Source: Pseudorhodobacter antarcticus
GTDB taxonomy: Bacteria; Pseudomonadota; Alphaproteobacteria; Rhodobacterales; Rhodobacteraceae
Assembly: GCA_945861995.1 (NCBI GenBank)
Contig: CAMAWZ010000029.1
Span: 1 to 13,748 of the forward strand
Direction of reading: 5' to 3'
DNA length: 13,748 nt
A program made the position numbers and the translations under genes. Positions 8,237 through 13,748 of the stretch are shown here, piece after piece. How positions within the stretch are numbered: the first letter of the stretch is position 1; every line of letters begins with the position of its first letter. The notes below the pieces were generated by a model. The model saw nothing but the letters and a program-made list of their open reading frames with translations. It ran no database searches and was not told the origin of the DNA.

Positions 8237-9469
8237 ATGAAACTAAAGCACCTAGAGATTTTTGTGGTATCCCCCCCTGCTCCAGGTTGGGGAGGGCGCT
8301 ATTGGATATTTCCAAAACTGACCACCGATACGGGGCTGGTGGGTTATGGCGAATGTTATGCCAGCACCGTCGGCCCTGATGCGATGCGCGCGGTGATTGA
8401 GGATGTATTCCACCGCCATATGGAGGGCGAGAACCCCGAAAACATCGAACTGATGTTCCGCCGCGCCTATTCGGCAGGGTTTACGCAGCGGCCAGACCCA
8501 ACTGTGATGGGCGCGTTTTCGGGGCTGGAAATTGCCTGCTGGGATATTTTGGGCAAGGCGCGGGGGCGGCCCGTTTACGCGCTGCTGGGCGGCAAGATGA
8601 ACGCCCGCGTGCGCAGTTACACTTACCTTTACCCAGACGAAGGCGATGACGCGGCCGAGTTTTGGGTGAACGCCGATATGAATGCAAAGGCCGCCGCCAA
8701 AGCTGTGGCGCAGGGATTTACGGCGATTAAATTCGATCCCGCTGGCCCCTATACCATTCGTGGTGGGCATCAGCCTGCAATGTCGGACATCTCGCGCAGT
8801 GTGGAATATTGCGCGAAGATTCGGCAGGCCGTGGGTGACCGCGCCGATTTGTTGTTTGGCACGCATGGCCAATTTACCACCGCAGGCGCGATCCGCCTTG
8901 GCCGCGAACTCGAACCCTACAACCCGCTGTGGTATGAAGAACCGATCCCACCAGACAATCTGCACGAATTTGCCGAAGTGGCGCGTATGGTGCGCATCCC
9001 CTTGGCCACGGGCGAGCGCCTGAGCACCAAGGCCGAGTTTGGCGCGCTGCTGCGCCTTGGCGGGGTGAAAATCTTGCAGCCTGCCTTGGGGCGTATGGGC
9101 GGGATATGGGAGGCCAAGAAAGTGGCCGCCATGGCCGAGGTGTTCAACGCCGAGATAGCCCCGCATCTATACGCTGGCCCCGTGGAATGGGCCGCGAATA
9201 TTCATCTAGCGGCGTCGATCCCGAATATCCTGATGGCCGAGACGATCCAGACAGGCGGCGCGTTCCATTTGAAACTGATCAAGCATACGCTACAATGGAA
9301 AGACGGCTATATCATCCCGCCAGAGGCCCCAGGGCTGGGGATTGAGTTCGACGAAGAGCTTGCCCTTGCCCACCCGTTTACAGGGGGCGGGCTGCATTTG
9401 CAGATGCAAGAAGCGCCTTGCGATTATGCGCAAGGCAACCGCTTTGCAGGCGGCGCGCCGAGGGATTGA
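8237..9469 (+). CDS. Mandelate racemase/enolase-superfamily enzyme, likely acid-sugar dehydratase
   Basis: This 410-residue protein has an N-terminal capping domain (about 1-120) and a barrel domain ending with the IAPH motif. Enzymes of this fold remove a proton next to a carboxylate. Compared with E. coli galactonate dehydratase (metal ligands Asp183, Glu209, Glu235; His185 and His285), the spacing matches exactly for His210, Glu234, Glu260 and His310. The first ligand position is Gly208 (in FGTHG) instead of Asp. Lys165 sits in AIKFD, so the second Lys of a KxK pair is Asp167. The layout suggests dehydration of a sugar or hydroxy acid; the substrate is unknown. GGGGAGG lies before the ATG. 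A 52-base gap separates it from the hydrolases on the same strand, so co-transcription is likely. Confidence 0.85.
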   Translation: MKLKHLEIFVVSPPAPGWGGRYWIFPKLTTDTGLVGYGECYASTVGPDAMRAVIEDVFHRHMEGENPENIELMFRRAYSAGFTQRPDPTVMGAFSGLEIACWDILGKARGRPVYALLGGKMNARVRSYTYLYPDEGDDAAEFWVNADMNAKAAAKAVAQGFTAIKFDPAGPYTIRGGHQPAMSDISRSVEYCAKIRQAVGDRADLLFGTHGQFTTAGAIRLGRELEPYNPLWYEEPIPPDNLHEFAEVARMVRIPLATGERLSTKAEFGALLRLGGVKILQPALGRMGGIWEAKKVAAMAEVFNAEIAPHLYAGPVEWAANIHLAASIPNILMAETIQTGGAFHLKLIKHTLQWKDGYIIPPEAPGLGIEFDEELALAHPFTGGGLHLQMQEAPCDYAQGNRFAGGAPRD

Positions 9470-9484
9470 AGTAAGGCTAATGGC

Positions 9485-9515
9485 ACGCGGAACCCCGCGT
9501 TAATTCAATTTTTAT
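9485..9515 (+). terminator. Weak terminator-like hairpin after the enolase-family gene
   Basis: ACGCGG and CCGCGT (9485-9490 and 9495-9500) form a perfect 6-base-pair stem with an AACC loop. It is followed by TAATTCAATTTTTATC, an AT-rich run with five T. It lies 15 bases after the stop of the enolase-family gene and would end the hydrolase operon. The stem is short, so this is moderate evidence. Confidence 0.5.
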
Positions 9516-9558
9516 CAATTAAAGGGGATAAAGGCACGTCACAACCGAGTTTCAGACC

Positions 9559-10341
9559 ATGAATATGTATCACTCTGAGGCCTATCGCACGGCTTTCCTT
9601 TCCTACATACGCAAAGGCACGCCAATCAAGCTATCGCGTAAAGAGGCCGCGGAAACCGATTTTTATGTCTGGCGTACGCAGCAGGACAGCAAGGTGCGCG
9701 GAGCGCATCGCATCCACGATGGGCGGATCTTTTCATGGGTTAGCCCACCGCCTACAGGCCACCCAGGGCAAGATTTCAACTGCCGCTGTCAGGCGATTCC
9801 TTACATTCCGGGTGAAACTGAATTCGCCTATCACGACATTACAACCGATTTGGCATCAACAGGTGAGCGTTGGAGTGACACAGATTTTGTGCGGCATTAC
9901 TATTTTGGCGGTGGAGGTGCTGTCGACTTGCGCGAGATTGGGCACCTCTATGAAATCGTGGAGCAATACGCTTGGAACGACAAAGTAGAGGGAGCGTTTC
10001 GTAGGCTTGCAGGCCAAATCGCTGACAAGGCAAGAACTGCCAAGAGCAGCGCGTTCACACTTACCGTGAATAATTTCTATGATTTTGGAAGTGTTCAATT
10101 CTCGCATGGGGACGGGTCCGTAAAAGGGGTTTTCAACGGACTAGCGGAAAAACAGGGAAAAATTATTAAAATAAGCGGCACTACAGATTTTGAGTTCAGC
10201 GATGAATTCAAGGATCCCCTTGGTTATGATATCGAAGTAGGCGGGACCCCATATTTTATCGAGGGGAGCTGGTCTGCTAATTTTTCCGCTGAGGTGTCTG
10301 TCGAGAAAAATCGGAGCAACTACTTTGATCCAAATACCTAA
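9559..10341 (+). CDS. Probable polymorphic toxin: phage MuF-type region plus unknown C-terminal domain
   Basis: This is a 260-residue protein. Residues 36-77 carry the signature of the Mu-F/SPP1 gp7 phage head-morphogenesis family: YVWRTQQDSKVR (36-47), His50, DGRIFSW (54-60), GHPGQDFNCRC (67-77). This block is also known from MuF polymorphic toxins of temperate phages. The rest (about 104-247) has HYYFGGGGAVDLREIGHL, then YDFGSVQFSHG and later DEFKDPL...GGTPYFIEGSW. It looks beta-rich and toxin-like, but I cannot assign it. There is no signal peptide. The frame upstream of the ATG still reads family-like TTEFQT before a stop, and no ribosome site stands near the ATG, so the N-terminus looks cut off from a longer protein. 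It overlaps the next gene by 17 bases. Other reading: a decaying prophage fragment. Confidence 0.68.
   Translation: MNMYHSEAYRTAFLSYIRKGTPIKLSRKEAAETDFYVWRTQQDSKVRGAHRIHDGRIFSWVSPPPTGHPGQDFNCRCQAIPYIPGETEFAYHDITTDLASTGERWSDTDFVRHYYFGGGGAVDLREIGHLYEIVEQYAWNDKVEGAFRRLAGQIADKARTAKSSAFTLTVNNFYDFGSVQFSHGDGSVKGVFNGLAEKQGKIIKISGTTDFEFSDEFKDPLGYDIEVGGTPYFIEGSWSANFSAEVSVEKNRSNYFDPNT
10313..10316 (+). promoter_or_regulatory. Ribosome site supporting the TTG start of the immunity gene
   Basis: GGAG lies 8 bases before the TTG at 10325, inside the end of the toxin gene. It supports a TTG start with translational coupling. The competing ATG codons at 10373 and 10379 have only a distant AAGG. Confidence 0.5.
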
Positions 10342-10912
10342 GAGAAAAATATTACGAAGGTTAAAGCGTGCTATGAGAATGTGCGCTTGGGTGTTTTTGG
10401 TATGCCTAATCCTGATCACCACAAATGTATACTTTCGACCAACGCCGAGTGCGACCGCGATAATGCCTAATGGCTCTGTTATCTATCGGCCCTTCGAAAC
10501 AAGACAATTCAGGGGTGAATATAGTCTTTATGCCAAAGATGGCAAAAATCTTTTGGCCAAAAACATCGAATTCATCTGCTTTAACGACAATTATGTCGAA
10601 GTAATCTCGTATGATCAAGGTGGTGGTGGTATTTTTGGAGCGCAGGTTAAATTGGCCTCTCCGAATTTGGATTATTATGAAGCGTTAGAAATCAGTGGAC
10701 TAAGCGGAAATCGCAAGGCTTGCAACGGTTATTACACAGCCATCATAGGCCCATCTTTCTTTTTTGAAGGCAACAAATGGCCGTTTCTACCAAGTTGCGA
10801 CTCTCGAAATTTTGAAAATTTGACACTGAAAGACCGAACATGGTTTGATCGGCCTTGCAAAGATAAACTACCACCGCGGCATTATTTTTCTAATCGCGAA
10901 GCAACTCGTTGA
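10325..10912 (+). CDS. Probable membrane-anchored immunity protein
   Basis: This 195-residue protein begins at a TTG, with MIQIPKRKILRRLKRAMRM before a single hydrophobic segment (about 20-37). By the positive-inside rule the rest, about 155 residues, lies in the periplasm. That domain has four cysteines (85, 133, 158, 178), enough for two disulfides. I recognise no family. Calling it an immunity protein rests on context: it overlaps the toxin gene by 17 bases, shares its AT-rich composition, and has a fitting size. The topology would suit a toxin acting in or through the cell envelope. A start at ATG 10373 would still leave the membrane segment intact. The last seven residues are read from the antisense of the dapD 3' end. 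Confidence 0.62.
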   Translation: MIQIPKRKILRRLKRAMRMCAWVFLVCLILITTNVYFRPTPSATAIMPNGSVIYRPFETRQFRGEYSLYAKDGKNLLAKNIEFICFNDNYVEVISYDQGGGGIFGAQVKLASPNLDYYEALEISGLSGNRKACNGYYTAIIGPSFFFEGNKWPFLPSCDSRNFENLTLKDRTWFDRPCKDKLPPRHYFSNREATR

Positions 10913-11723
10913 TCGAGGTCTTGCTGCGCGTTTGTGCATCGACCTGCTTCACGATCACCGCGCAGTACAGGTTGACGCCGTTTGATGATGGCATCGACCC
11001 TGCCACCACAACGCTGCCTGCTGGCACTTCGCCATAACTCACGCTGCCCGTGGCGCGGTCAATGATTTTGGTGGATTTGCCGATAAACACGCCCATGCCC
11101 AAAACCGAGCCTTCGCGCACGATGCAGCCTTCGACCACTTCGCTGCGCGCGCCGATAAAGCAGTTATCTTCGATAATCGTTGGGCCTGCCTGCATGGGTT
11201 CCAGAACCCCGCCAATGCCGACCCCGCCCGACAGATGCACATTCTTGCCGATCTGCGCGCAAGACCCGACTGTGGCCCAAGTGTCCACCATCGTGCCTTC
11301 GTCAACATAGGCGCCAAGGTTGACGAAAGACGGCATCAATACCACGCCGCGCGCGATATAGGCCGATTTGCGCACTACAGCACCCGGAACCGCGCGAAAG
11401 CCAGCAGCGCGAAAATCGGCATCCGACCAGCCTGCGTATTTCAGATCAACCTTATCAAACCCTGCGGCAAAATCTGTGGGGGCGCTGCCGTAGCCCATCA
11501 CGGAATTGTCTTTTAAACGAAAGCCCAGCAAAACTGCTTTTTTCGCCCATTGATTCACATGCCAATCGGCCCCGCGCTTTTCGGCCACACGCAGCGCGCC
11601 TGTGTCCAGCGCCTGCAAAGTTGTCTCGATGGCATCGCGCGTCTCGCCGCGTGTGGCGGTGCTGATGGTGTCGCGCGCCTCCCATGCAAATTCGATGGCG
11701 GATTCTAGTGCGGCGTGGCTCAT
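10890..11723 (-). CDS. dapD: Tetrahydrodipicolinate N-succinyltransferase
   Basis: This 277-residue cytoplasmic enzyme transfers succinyl from succinyl-CoA to tetrahydrodipicolinate in the succinylase branch of lysine and diaminopimelate synthesis. It has the helical N-terminal region with NQWAKKAVLLGFR, a left-handed beta-helix of hexapeptide repeats from about 108 to 215 including GTMVDTWATVGSCAQIGKNV and GGVGIGGVLEP, and the usual end SINELLRD. Length matches the family (E. coli 274). AGGGAGACCGCA precedes the ATG. It follows phoB on the same strand after 102 bases; readthrough or its own promoter are both possible. The gene is complete even though the accessory insert abuts its stop codon. 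Confidence 0.95.
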   Translation of the reverse strand: MSHAALESAIEFAWEARDTISTATRGETRDAIETTLQALDTGALRVAEKRGADWHVNQWAKKAVLLGFRLKDNSVMGYGSAPTDFAAGFDKVDLKYAGWSDADFRAAGFRAVPGAVVRKSAYIARGVVLMPSFVNLGAYVDEGTMVDTWATVGSCAQIGKNVHLSGGVGIGGVLEPMQAGPTIIEDNCFIGARSEVVEGCIVREGSVLGMGVFIGKSTKIIDRATGSVSYGEVPAGSVVVAGSMPSSNGVNLYCAVIVKQVDAQTRSKTSINELLRD

Positions 11724-11773
11724 TGCGGTCTCCCTAGCGTTTGGGGCGGTATAGCGGGCAAAAGGCGCTGTGG

Positions 11774-11822
11774 CAATTCGCCGCCGCGCTTCCCGCGCAA
11801 TTCGACCGCCGCGCTTACCGCG
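11774..11822. repeat. Two-copy tandem duplication in the phoB-dapD gap
   Basis: Copy 1 (11774-11797, 24 bases) and copy 2 (11798-11822, 25 bases) stand head to tail. Both begin CAATTCG and share CCGCCGCGCTT and CCGCG; they differ by one inserted A and one C-to-A change. Each copy has short CGCG-type self-complementary ends. The rest of the 102-base gap (11724-11825) holds the dapD ribosome site and nothing else I can identify. Confidence 0.8.
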
Positions 11823-11825
11823 TTA

Positions 11826-12521
11826 TCAACCCAAGCTGTACCCAGCGCCGCGCACTGTGCGCAGCGGGTCTTCGCCGCCATGTTCCATCAGCGCCTTGCG
11901 CAGGCGGCCCACGTGCACATCAACAGTACGGGTATCGACATACACATCGCGGCCCCACACACGGTCAAGTAATTGCTCGCGCGAAAAGACGCGGCTGGGC
12001 TTTTCCAAGAACGTGGCCAGCAGGCGAAATTCGGTTGGGCCAAGTTTCACTTCGCGCCCAGAACGCGACACGCGGTGCGTTTCGCTGTCCATCGCAATGT
12101 CGCCATGTGTCAACACTACGCCCACCGTGGCAGGGCGCACACGGCGCAGTTGCACGCGGGCGCGGCTCATCAATTCTAGCACGGAATAGGGTTTGACCAC
12201 ATAGTCATCCGCCCCCGTTTCAAGCCCGCGAATGCGGTCAAGCTCTTCGCCCCGCGCCGACAGCATAATGATCGGAATGGCGCGGGTTTCGGGCGCGGTT
12301 TTCAGACGGCGGCACACCTCGATTCCCGATAGGTTCGGCATCATCCAATCAAGGATAATCACATCGGGGTTTTCTTCTGCCACCAAGAGCAGTGCGTCTT
12401 CGCCGTTGCTGGCCTGCACCACGCGAAAGCCTTCGGCCGATAGATTATAGGCAAGCACTTCGCGCTGAGCGGGTTCATCCTCGACCAGCAGCACAGTAGG
12501 AGCGTCACCGTATTTGGCCAT
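11826..12521 (-). CDS. phoB: Phosphate regulon response regulator PhoB
   Basis: This 231-residue OmpR/PhoB-type regulator has a receiver domain with the acidic pair Glu14-Asp15, phospho-acceptor Asp58 (in LDWMMP), Ser88 and Lys110 (in VVKPYS). A winged-helix DNA-binding domain follows, with GPTEFRLL, SREQLLDRVWG and VDVHVGRLRKAL. It activates pho genes when phosphorylated by PhoR under phosphate limitation. The frame is open 19 codons upstream, but those overlap phoU; the ATG at 12521 leaves a 10-base gap and uses the AGG over the phoU stop as ribosome site. The assignment as PhoB and not another OmpR-type regulator rests on sequence plus its position behind pstB and phoU. No phoR gene is in the window. 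Confidence 0.93.
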   Translation of the reverse strand: MAKYGDAPTVLLVEDEPAQREVLAYNLSAEGFRVVQASNGEDALLLVAEENPDVIILDWMMPNLSGIEVCRRLKTAPETRAIPIIMLSARGEELDRIRGLETGADDYVVKPYSVLELMSRARVQLRRVRPATVGVVLTHGDIAMDSETHRVSRSGREVKLGPTEFRLLATFLEKPSRVFSREQLLDRVWGRDVYVDTRTVDVHVGRLRKALMEHGGEDPLRTVRGAGYSLG

Positions 12522-12531
12522 GGGCTTCGAC

Positions 12532-13239
12532 CTAGTTCTGCGCTGCGCTGGCGTCTGGGCCTTTGGCACGCTCGTCATCTGGCAAGCTGCCCGTGACCAG
12601 ATAGATCACCTGTTCGGCAATACCTGTGGCGTGATCGCCCACGCGTTCGATGTTTTTGGCAATGAAATGCAGGTGCATACAGGCCGTGATATTGCGCGGG
12701 TCTTCCATCATGTGGGTCAGGAATTCGCGGAAGATGCTGTTATACATCTGGTCAATTTCAATGTCGCTTTGGCGAACCTCTTCGGCCAAAACCGCATCTT
12801 CGGCAAAATAGGCATTCAGCGCCTTGGACAGCATCGCCACAACCGAGCGCGTCATCCGCTTGATAGCCGAAGCCGAGCCGTTGATCGCGGGCATATTTGC
12901 CAAAACAATGGTGCGCTTGGCCAAGTTTTTGGCGTAATCGCCAGACCGTTCCAGCCCGCCGGCAAGACGCATAATGGTCAGCACGGTGCGCAAATCGGTC
13001 GCAATTGGCGTGCGCAGGGCAATGATCCGTGCGCATTCGCTTTGAATCATTTCTTCCAGCGCGTCGATGGCGGCATCATCCTTGCGGATTTGTGCAGCCA
13101 GCGCCACGTCGTGCGTCTCCAGCGCTTCGGCGGCGGAAAGCAGGGCTTTTTCAACCAAACCACCCATCTTGGCTACTTGGGCTTTGACACCCTCTAGATC
13201 GGTGTCGAAAGCGCTTCGGATATGCGAAGAATTTGCCAT
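12532..13239 (-). CDS. phoU: Phosphate signalling protein PhoU
   Basis: This 235-residue, all-helical protein has two repeated PhoU domains, each with the metal-binding ExxxD motif: ERSGD at 97-101 and ERVGD at 198-202. PhoU links the PstSCAB transporter to the PhoR kinase and damps the pho response when phosphate is plentiful; it acts at the inner face of the membrane. The ATG at 13239 follows AAGGA and gives the normal MANSSHIRSAFD start; a longer open frame would overlap pstB. It lies 10 bases after pstB and 10 bases before phoB, so all three are one transcript. Confidence 0.95.
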   Translation of the reverse strand: MANSSHIRSAFDTDLEGVKAQVAKMGGLVEKALLSAAEALETHDVALAAQIRKDDAAIDALEEMIQSECARIIALRTPIATDLRTVLTIMRLAGGLERSGDYAKNLAKRTIVLANMPAINGSASAIKRMTRSVVAMLSKALNAYFAEDAVLAEEVRQSDIEIDQMYNSIFREFLTHMMEDPRNITACMHLHFIAKNIERVGDHATGIAEQVIYLVTGSLPDDERAKGPDASAAQN

Positions 13240-13249
13240 AATGCGTTCC

Positions 13250-13748
13250 TTAACCAATACGACCAGAGATGTAGGATTCCGTGCGGGGATCTTTGGGGTT
13301 GGTAAAGATCTGACCAGTTTCGCCGTATTCCACCAAGTTACCAAGGTGGAAAAATGCGGTGCGCTGCGAGACGCGGGCGGCTTGCTGCATCGAGTGGGTA
13401 ACGATCACCACCGAATAATCGGTGCGGAGTTCATCAATCAATTCTTCGACTTGCGCCGTTGCAATCGGATCAAGTGCCGAGCACGGCTCGTCCATCAGCA
13501 GCACTTCGGGCGAGGTTGCGATGGCGCGGGCGATGCACAGACGCTGTTGCTGCCCGCCCGACAGGCCCGTGCCACCTGCGGCAAGGCGATCTTTCACTTC
13601 GTTCCACAATGCGGCGCGGCGCAGCGATTTTTCGACAATCTCGTCCAGCTCGGCCTTGGTGCGGGTCAACCCGTGAATGCGCGGGCCGTAAGCCACGTTG
13701 TCATAGATCGATTTTGGAAACGGGTTTGGCTTTTGAAACACCATGCCC
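13250..13748 (-). CDS. pstB: Phosphate ABC transporter ATPase PstB, C-terminal part
   Basis: The gene begins beyond the right edge; about 165 C-terminal residues are visible. They include the Q-loop MVFQKPNPFPKSIYDNVAYG, signature LSGGQQQRLCIARAIA, Walker B VLLMDEPCSALDP and the switch histidine in VIVTHSMQQA, all typical of PstB. Walker A is outside the window. PstB drives high-affinity phosphate import through PstA and PstC. The stop is 10 bases before phoU, which fits the pst-pho operon. The promoter and any pho box would lie to the right of the window. Confidence 0.96.
   Translation of the reverse strand, partial: GMVFQKPNPFPKSIYDNVAYGPRIHGLTRTKAELDEIVEKSLRRAALWNEVKDRLAAGGTGLSGGQQQRLCIARAIATSPEVLLMDEPCSALDPIATAQVEELIDELRTDYSVVIVTHSMQQAARVSQRTAFFHLGNLVEYGETGQIFTNPKDPRTESYISGRIG

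Larger units (their letters stand above)
9470..10889. other. AT-rich accessory insert with toxin-immunity pair
   Basis: Base composition changes between the enolase-family gene and dapD. By my count 10321-10380 has 19 G/C in 60 bases, whereas 9361-9420 has 37 in 60. Codons such as AAA, TTA and ATT become common. The insert holds two genes unlike the housekeeping genes around it. I found no flanking direct repeat, integrase, transposase or tRNA, so the means of entry is unknown. The right border must lie near 10870-10890, because dapD is complete. Confidence 0.55.

Noticed and set aside
8252..9166. A 304-codon minus-strand open frame
   Set aside because: It is antisense to the enolase-family gene, which has a clear ribosome site and family motifs. 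The antisense product has no recognisable feature.
9480..9503. Seven-codon ORF (MARGTPR) as a leader peptide
   Set aside because: It overlaps the terminator-like hairpin, but has no run of regulatory codons and no amino-acid biosynthesis gene follows it.
10045..10341. Colicin M-type lipid II-cleaving domain in the toxin
   Set aside because: The envelope-facing partner made this attractive, and NFYD resembles DxYD. But the following Arg of the D-x-Y-D-x6-R active-site pattern is missing, so I do not assign it.
9470..10889. Complete prophage or transposon
   Set aside because: No integrase, transposase, terminal repeats, tRNA target or further phage genes are seen; only one phage-related motif is present.
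12514..13197. A 227-codon plus-strand open frame
   Set aside because: It is antisense to phoU and runs into phoB. PhoU motifs are unmistakable on the other strand.

Overview
The window looks like chromosomal DNA of an alphaproteobacterium, most likely of the Rhodobacteraceae/roseobacter type. The base composition is G+C-rich, there are strong GGAG-type ribosome sites, and the gene products (short-type IlvD, DapD ending SINELLRD, the pstB-phoU-phoB order, an MsbA-related exporter) fit that group. This placement comes from recognising protein families by eye, not from a database search. I saw no rRNA, tRNA, CRISPR array or insertion sequence. No stretch over 300 bases lacks a gene.

Left part (1-5809): the 3' half of an ilvD-type dehydratase gene is followed, with a 20-base overlap, by a small lipoprotein gene. 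The lipoprotein gene runs tail-to-tail into an acyl-CoA synthetase gene on the minus strand, overlapping it by 29 bases. Upstream of that, on the same strand, is a BON-LysM gene of the Kbp/YgaU family that I read as a pseudogene. It has an amber codon at codon 4, a one-base frameshift, and changed residues in the LysM end, but still a good terminator. Next is a half-size ABC exporter gene, also on the minus strand.

Middle part (5904-9469): a tight plus-strand operon of three alpha/beta-hydrolases (joined by 0-base spacing and then an 8-base overlap) and one enolase-superfamily, mandelate-racemase-like enzyme. The second hydrolase resembles 3-oxoadipate enol-lactonase, although no other pca gene is visible. 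Together they suggest lactone or ester opening followed by dehydration of a hydroxy- or sugar acid. The substrate is unknown.

Island (about 9470-10889): an AT-richer insert between the enolase gene and dapD. It carries a probable toxin-immunity pair. The first protein has the conserved block of the Mu-F/SPP1 gp7 phage-head family, followed by a C-terminal domain I cannot name. The second is a single-pass inner-membrane protein with a cysteine-containing periplasmic domain, starting at a TTG inside the toxin gene. The insert ends so close to dapD that the immunity ORF reads 23 bases into dapD on the opposite strand. This is the best candidate for an undescribed system in the window.

Right part (10890-13748, minus strand): dapD for lysine and peptidoglycan synthesis, then phoB, phoU and pstB, which form the end of a phosphate-uptake and phosphate-signalling operon. 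The pstB gene runs off the window. A 24/25-base tandem duplication fills part of the phoB-dapD gap.
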